Source: an uncultured Limosilactobacillus sp. (GTDB lineage: Bacteria; Bacillota; Bacilli; Lactobacillales; Lactobacillaceae). From it: a stretch of DNA of 64,000 nt. The stretch lies in contig NZ_CAKPYE010000001.1 of the NCBI RefSeq assembly GCF_934202705.1, positions 124,001 through 188,000 of the forward strand. Direction: 5' to 3'. Positions 61,169 through 64,000 of this stretch are shown here, piece by piece (the first letter of the stretch is position 1; each line of letters opens with the position of its first letter). The notes beneath the pieces are model-generated. The model worked only from the letters and a program-made list of their open reading frames with translations. It made no database searches and was not told where the DNA came from. A program made the translations under genes and the position numbers.

Positions 61169-61903
61169 TTAGGCTAAAACAGCATCGTCAAGAATGCTAA
61201 ACCCAAGGGTCTTAATATCTTTATCAAACCCATGCACAGTATCTAGAGCCACATCATCCGGAGTGAAGGAACGCCGCTCATTATACTTCTGCAAAATAAC
61301 TGGCGGAACAGTAATAATATCAACCCCTAATTGTTCTGCCTGCGTAATATTATAGACCTCGCGCGTTGATGCCCACAGTGTTTCAACATTGTCAAAATCA
61401 CTTACCATTTCTACTGAATTTTTAACAAACGGAATCGGATCAGCACCCGTGTCGGCCACCCGACCTACAAATAGTGAAACAAACGCTGGCGTCTTTGAAC
61501 ACAGAGCTGCAAGAGCAGCCTGAACTTGTAATTCAGTTGTAATCGCAGTGACATTAACTTTGATACCATTTGCTGACAAAGTATGAATTAAATCGGTATT
61601 GTAGTTACCTTTCAAGTTAATGATCGGAATCTTAACATATACCTGGTCACTTAAACTTGAAAGAATTTCCGCTTCACGTTTCATTGTATCGGCAGTTTGA
61701 CCAAACACTTCAAATGAAACGCAGTAATCCGGGAGCTCAGAAACCACTTGTTTAGCAAATGACAGGTAGTTAGTTACCCCAGCCCGTTTCATCAATGATG
61801 GGTTAGTTGTAAATCCTGATAAATAATCATTTTTTGCCATTTGACGCATCGCATTAATTTCTGCACCATCAGAATAAATTTTAATTGAATCTTGATTTTG
61901 CAT
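61169..61903 (-). CDS. Transaldolase-family (fructose-6-phosphate aldolase-like) protein
   Basis: 244 aa. Class I aldolase of the short TalA/FSA type: IYSDGAEINAMRQ, SGFTTNPSLMKRAG, VYVKIPIINLKG with the Schiff-base lysine, INVTAITTELQVQAAL-like KVNVTAITTELQVQ, and FVGRVADTG. It could be transaldolase (pentose phosphate) or F6P aldolase; sequence alone does not decide. ATG has AAAGGAAAC upstream. It is separated from trmB by a 354-base region with repeats. Confidence 0.9.
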   Translation of the reverse strand: MQNQDSIKIYSDGAEINAMRQMAKNDYLSGFTTNPSLMKRAGVTNYLSFAKQVVSELPDYCVSFEVFGQTADTMKREAEILSSLSDQVYVKIPIINLKGNYNTDLIHTLSANGIKVNVTAITTELQVQAALAALCSKTPAFVSLFVGRVADTGADPIPFVKNSVEMVSDFDNVETLWASTREVYNITQAEQLGVDIITVPPVILQKYNERRSFTPDDVALDTVHGFDKDIKTLGFSILDDAVLA

Positions 61904-61926
61904 TTTAGTTTCCTTTCACAAATAAA

Positions 61927-61955
61927 AACTATACCAATTAATATTTTTTCAATCC
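61927..61955. repeat. Direct repeat copy 1 upstream of the transaldolase-family gene
   Basis: AACTATACCAATT followed after about ten bases by CAATCCA on the plus strand. The same two blocks recur 230 bases away. On the minus strand AATTGGTATAGTT resembles half of GntR/HutC-type operators (TTGGTATAGACC-like). It lies about 25 bases from the start codon. Confidence 0.6.
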
Positions 61956-62037
61956 ACGGTGCTAATATTGCCATCTGTAGTAGCGAACGTCAAGAGATAA
62001 AATGTTCAAAAACACAATAATTAATTGCAATCCTTTA

Positions 62038-62117
62038 GCAAAGTTGATTTTGTGCAACCGGCTGTATATCAGCTATTGCTTATTAATGATTACTTGCTAA
62101 GCGGTTGACAACTTTGC
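62038..62117. other. Imperfect long hairpin
   Basis: GCAAAGTTG (62038-62046) pairs with CAACTTTGC (62109-62117), and CAACCG (62055-62060) with CGGTTG (62102-62107). Inside, GCTG-TATAT-CAGC (62061-62073) can form a smaller hairpin. No T run follows either side, so it is not a simple terminator. The rest of 61904-62257 is AT-rich and holds no gene. Confidence 0.65.
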
Positions 62118-62157
62118 GTAAAATTCTTTAAAAAACTTTTTAAAGATTTTTTAAATA

Positions 62158-62183
62158 TAACTATACCAATTTTTATCAATCCA
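62158..62183. repeat. Direct repeat copy 2 upstream of the transaldolase-family gene
   Basis: AACTATACCAATT then CAATCCA after five bases; same order and strand as the copy at 61927. The hairpin lies between the two copies. Confidence 0.6.
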
Positions 62184-62196
62184 TTTTTTTCACAAA

Positions 62197-62244
62197 CAAA
62201 AAAAAGGATTTCACGATTCAATTTATGAATACGAAATCCTTTCG
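62197..62244 (-). terminator. Terminator after trmB
   Basis: AAAGGATTTC and GAAATCCTTT arms; AAAAAAAA on the plus strand gives a T run on the minus strand. Confidence 0.8.
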
Positions 62245-62257
62245 TTTGGTTACTTAA

Positions 62258-62902
62258 TTAATCGTTAAAATGTGCTGTGACTTTATAAATTGGCTGGCCG
62301 AGCTCGCTAAACTTATGCTCATACTCCGTTTCGACATTATTAGCATTCTCATCGCTATGGTGTAAGTCAAGCCATACACCGTCAAATTTCAATCCATAAT
62401 TATTTAAACTTTCGAGAGAAAACTCGAAAAAGCTCATATTGTCTGTTTTTAATTCCAAACCGCCACCCTTTTTAACAACCTGCTCATAGCTAGACAAAAA
62501 TGTGTGGTAAGTTAGCCGACGTTTAGCATGACGTTTTTTGGGCCACGGATCAGAAAAGTTTAAAAACAGTTTATCAATTTGATGATCTGCAAAGAAATCC
62601 GTCAGTTCGGCCCCATCTGCGCAGATAAATTGTAAATTAGGCAGCGCTTCTGGTAATGCTTTTTTAAGCGCAATAGCAGCAATAGTTTTTTCGATTTCCA
62701 AACCAATGAAATTAATTTCTGGATGCTTCTTTGCCATGCCAATGATAAACTGACCTTTCCCCATCCCTACCTCTAATTGAATTGGTTGATTTTGTGGAAA
62801 ACGATCTACCCAATGTCCCTTGACTTCACTAGGATTTAAAACCATCTTTTCTGGATGAGCTGCCAAGAGTGGCTCCGCCCACTTTTTATGTTTAACTCGC
62901 AT
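62258..62902 (-). CDS. trmB: tRNA (guanine-N7)-methyltransferase
   Basis: 214 aa from MRVKHKKWAEPLL (GTGAGG upstream). Forms m7G46 in tRNA. Motifs: IQLEVGMGKGQFI (SAM), NFIGLEIEKT, and LNFSDPWPKKRHAKRRLT, the TrmB signature. The frame extends upstream into ecsB without a better start. Typical length. Confidence 0.96.
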   Translation of the reverse strand: MRVKHKKWAEPLLAAHPEKMVLNPSEVKGHWVDRFPQNQPIQLEVGMGKGQFIIGMAKKHPEINFIGLEIEKTIAAIALKKALPEALPNLQFICADGAELTDFFADHQIDKLFLNFSDPWPKKRHAKRRLTYHTFLSSYEQVVKKGGGLELKTDNMSFFEFSLESLNNYGLKFDGVWLDLHHSDENANNVETEYEHKFSELGQPIYKVTAHFND

Positions 62903-62912
62903 TCTCAATTCC

Positions 62913-64000
62913 TCACTTTTTAATTTTTTTGAGCTGTGATTGAAGATACCTCGTCGATAGCAATGGTATTTCAACAGCCGCAATGATTGCATTAATGATT
63001 ACCTGCAAGATGTTTCCTTGAACTCCAATGGAGGCAATTACCATCACGACTGCCACAAGAATCATAATTTTACGAATAATGTCCCTAAAATCACGGTCCT
63101 GTTCAACTTGTGAGATTGGATAAACGTAGATAAAAGCGTTATTCGCAAATTGATCATACAGCGGAATTAGTTGAACTGCCACTAAATAGAGCCCTAGTGC
63201 CATAATAATGCTATTTAACCAGAGAACGGGCACAAACAATAGAATCGCTGCCAACACTAATGTTAACCTGAGCGCTAAATTACCAATCTCAGTGTTCCGA
63301 ACTAATCCACGACCATATAAAAAATGCCATACAGAATCTTCACGCAACCACCTCAAAAGCGGCCTCAAATAAGTTCGTTTCTTTATCTGTCCTTGAAGGG
63401 TTGGAACATCAGTGAACAGGTTGAAAAATCGATAAACAGTTGCCATCCGGTCTTGTTCAACTTTGACCACAACTCGCCAATTGGTCTCGTGGTACCTGAA
63501 TACCAGCCAAGCTGTAATTGCCACATCAGCGATTCCGAGAACTAATCCCAGCATTGGATTAATTAACCACGTCCCTGACCAAATTAATAGGGGGATCAGC
63601 CACTGAAGATAACTCAATATTTTTAAACTACTAAATCGGGTAGTGACTTGTAAACGGGCAATGTTTAACCAACTTACCTTAATTAACATTGCAGTGATTA
63701 GTAATACTACAATCATTTTAGTTGTGATTCGCATTGTTACCATGGCAAGGGGTAATGCAATCAAAACCCCACAAAACGTAATTAATACGCCAAAAATACA
63801 GCTGTACCAAAATGCCTGCCAAAAATAGCTGGTCATTCGGGACGATTGCGGTAATAAGAAAACCGGATCTGCCCTTTTGACTAACGTCGCGAACCGCCCC
63901 AATTGAGTAATAATAACTAATCCAATTATTAATAGTATTTTAATCCAAAGATTATTTGCCGGAATGCTGGGTAATACTTGCGCATACCCATATGATAAGG
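62913..64000 (-). CDS. ecsB: ABC transporter permease EcsB, C-terminal part
   Basis: At least 362 codons; the frame continues off the right edge, so the start is not in the window. Many membrane helices, grouped in pairs with basic loops, and LWHFLYGRG-like VWHFLYGRGLVRN and LLRWLREDSVWHF. In Bacilli EcsA-EcsB form an ABC exporter linked to secretion and competence; ecsA should lie further right. ecsB-trmB adjacency is usual in lactobacilli. Confidence 0.8.
   Translation of the reverse strand, partial: LSYGYAQVLPSIPANNLWIKILLIIGLVIITQLGRFATLVKRADPVFLLPQSSRMTSYFWQAFWYSCIFGVLITFCGVLIALPLAMVTMRITTKMIVVLLITAMLIKVSWLNIARLQVTTRFSSLKILSYLQWLIPLLIWSGTWLINPMLGLVLGIADVAITAWLVFRYHETNWRVVVKVEQDRMATVYRFFNLFTDVPTLQGQIKKRTYLRPLLRWLREDSVWHFLYGRGLVRNTEIGNLALRLTLVLAAILLFVPVLWLNSIIMALGLYLVAVQLIPLYDQFANNAFIYVYPISQVEQDRDFRDIIRKIMILVAVVMVIASIGVQGNILQVIINAIIAAVEIPLLSTRYLQSQLKKIKK

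Noticed and set aside
62090..62112. Sequence resembling a catabolite-responsive element (TGCTAAGCGGTTGACA)
   Set aside because: The arms are one base too long on each side for the cre consensus, and the bases are explained by the long hairpin.
1..64000. CRISPR array, insertion sequence or prophage
   Set aside because: No regularly spaced repeats, transposase motifs or phage structural genes were seen; gene order is core chromosome throughout.

Overview
The window is a dense chromosomal housekeeping region from a low-GC Gram-positive bacterium of the family Lactobacillaceae (roughly 40% GC, judged by eye). This rests on the gene order (rsmB-fmt-priA-coaBC-rpoZ-gmk; recN-argR-tlyA-ispA-xseBA-folD-nusB-asp23; dnaI-dnaB-nrdR-coaE-mutM-polA; the yqeG/yqeH/yhbY/nadD/yqeK/rsfS block), on T-box, L20 and L21 leaders, and on small lactobacillar families such as DUF3042, DUF3290 and YqgQ. 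The absence of dxs beside ispA and tlyA fits a mevalonate-pathway lactic acid bacterium. A heterofermentative genus such as Limosilactobacillus is a guess. I see no prophage, insertion sequence, CRISPR array or rRNA. Nearly all genes are on the minus strand.

Layout. 1-5.9 kb: rsmB (partial), fmt, priA, coaBC, rpoZ, gmk. 5.9-6.4 kb: a lone plus-strand YolD-like gene whose promoter carries LexA boxes. 6.4-13.7 kb: recN, argR, tlyA, ispA, xseB, xseA, folD, nusB, asp23. 13.8-16.1 kb: pepP, rpmA, prp, rplU with an L21 leader; efp is not between pepP and asp23. 16.1-17.5 kb: a TetR regulator with a candidate operator, tRNA-Arg(TCT) and a 43-aa membrane peptide. 17.5-19.9 kb: a three-gene operon of unknown function with a palindrome at its presumed start site. 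20.0-24.7 kb: a 43-aa basic protein, miaA, DUF3042, a cysteine-less rhodanese, glucokinase, yqgQ, rhomboid protease, 5-formyl-THF cyclo-ligase, rpmG. 24.8-31.4 kb: PBP2b, a YfhO-family membrane protein (plus strand), the DUF421/DUF3290 pair, greA. 31.5-36.4 kb: udk, a strongly truncated mltG, pheT and pheS under a T-box. 36.4-42.7 kb: HxlR regulator, HD protein, rRNA methyltransferase, acylphosphatase, YidC2, a short deformylase-like protein, a two-component system, rpmF. 42.7-50.2 kb: yceD, tmcAL, a methyltransferase, the rsfS-yqeG block, rplT-rpmI-infC with L20 leader. 50.3-60.6 kb: dnaI, dnaB, nrdR, coaE, mutM, polA, BI-1 protein, murC, ytpR, thioredoxin. 60.7-64 kb: YtzB-like protein, transaldolase-family protein, trmB, ecsB (partial).

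Most genes serve translation, DNA replication and repair, cofactor synthesis and the envelope. The parts not explained by known systems are the 17.5-19.9 kb operon, the SOS-promoter YolD-like gene, the MltG stub, and the structured 350-base region upstream of the transaldolase-family gene. I regard the 17.5-19.9 kb operon as the best candidate for an undescribed system. Its function cannot be read from sequence alone.
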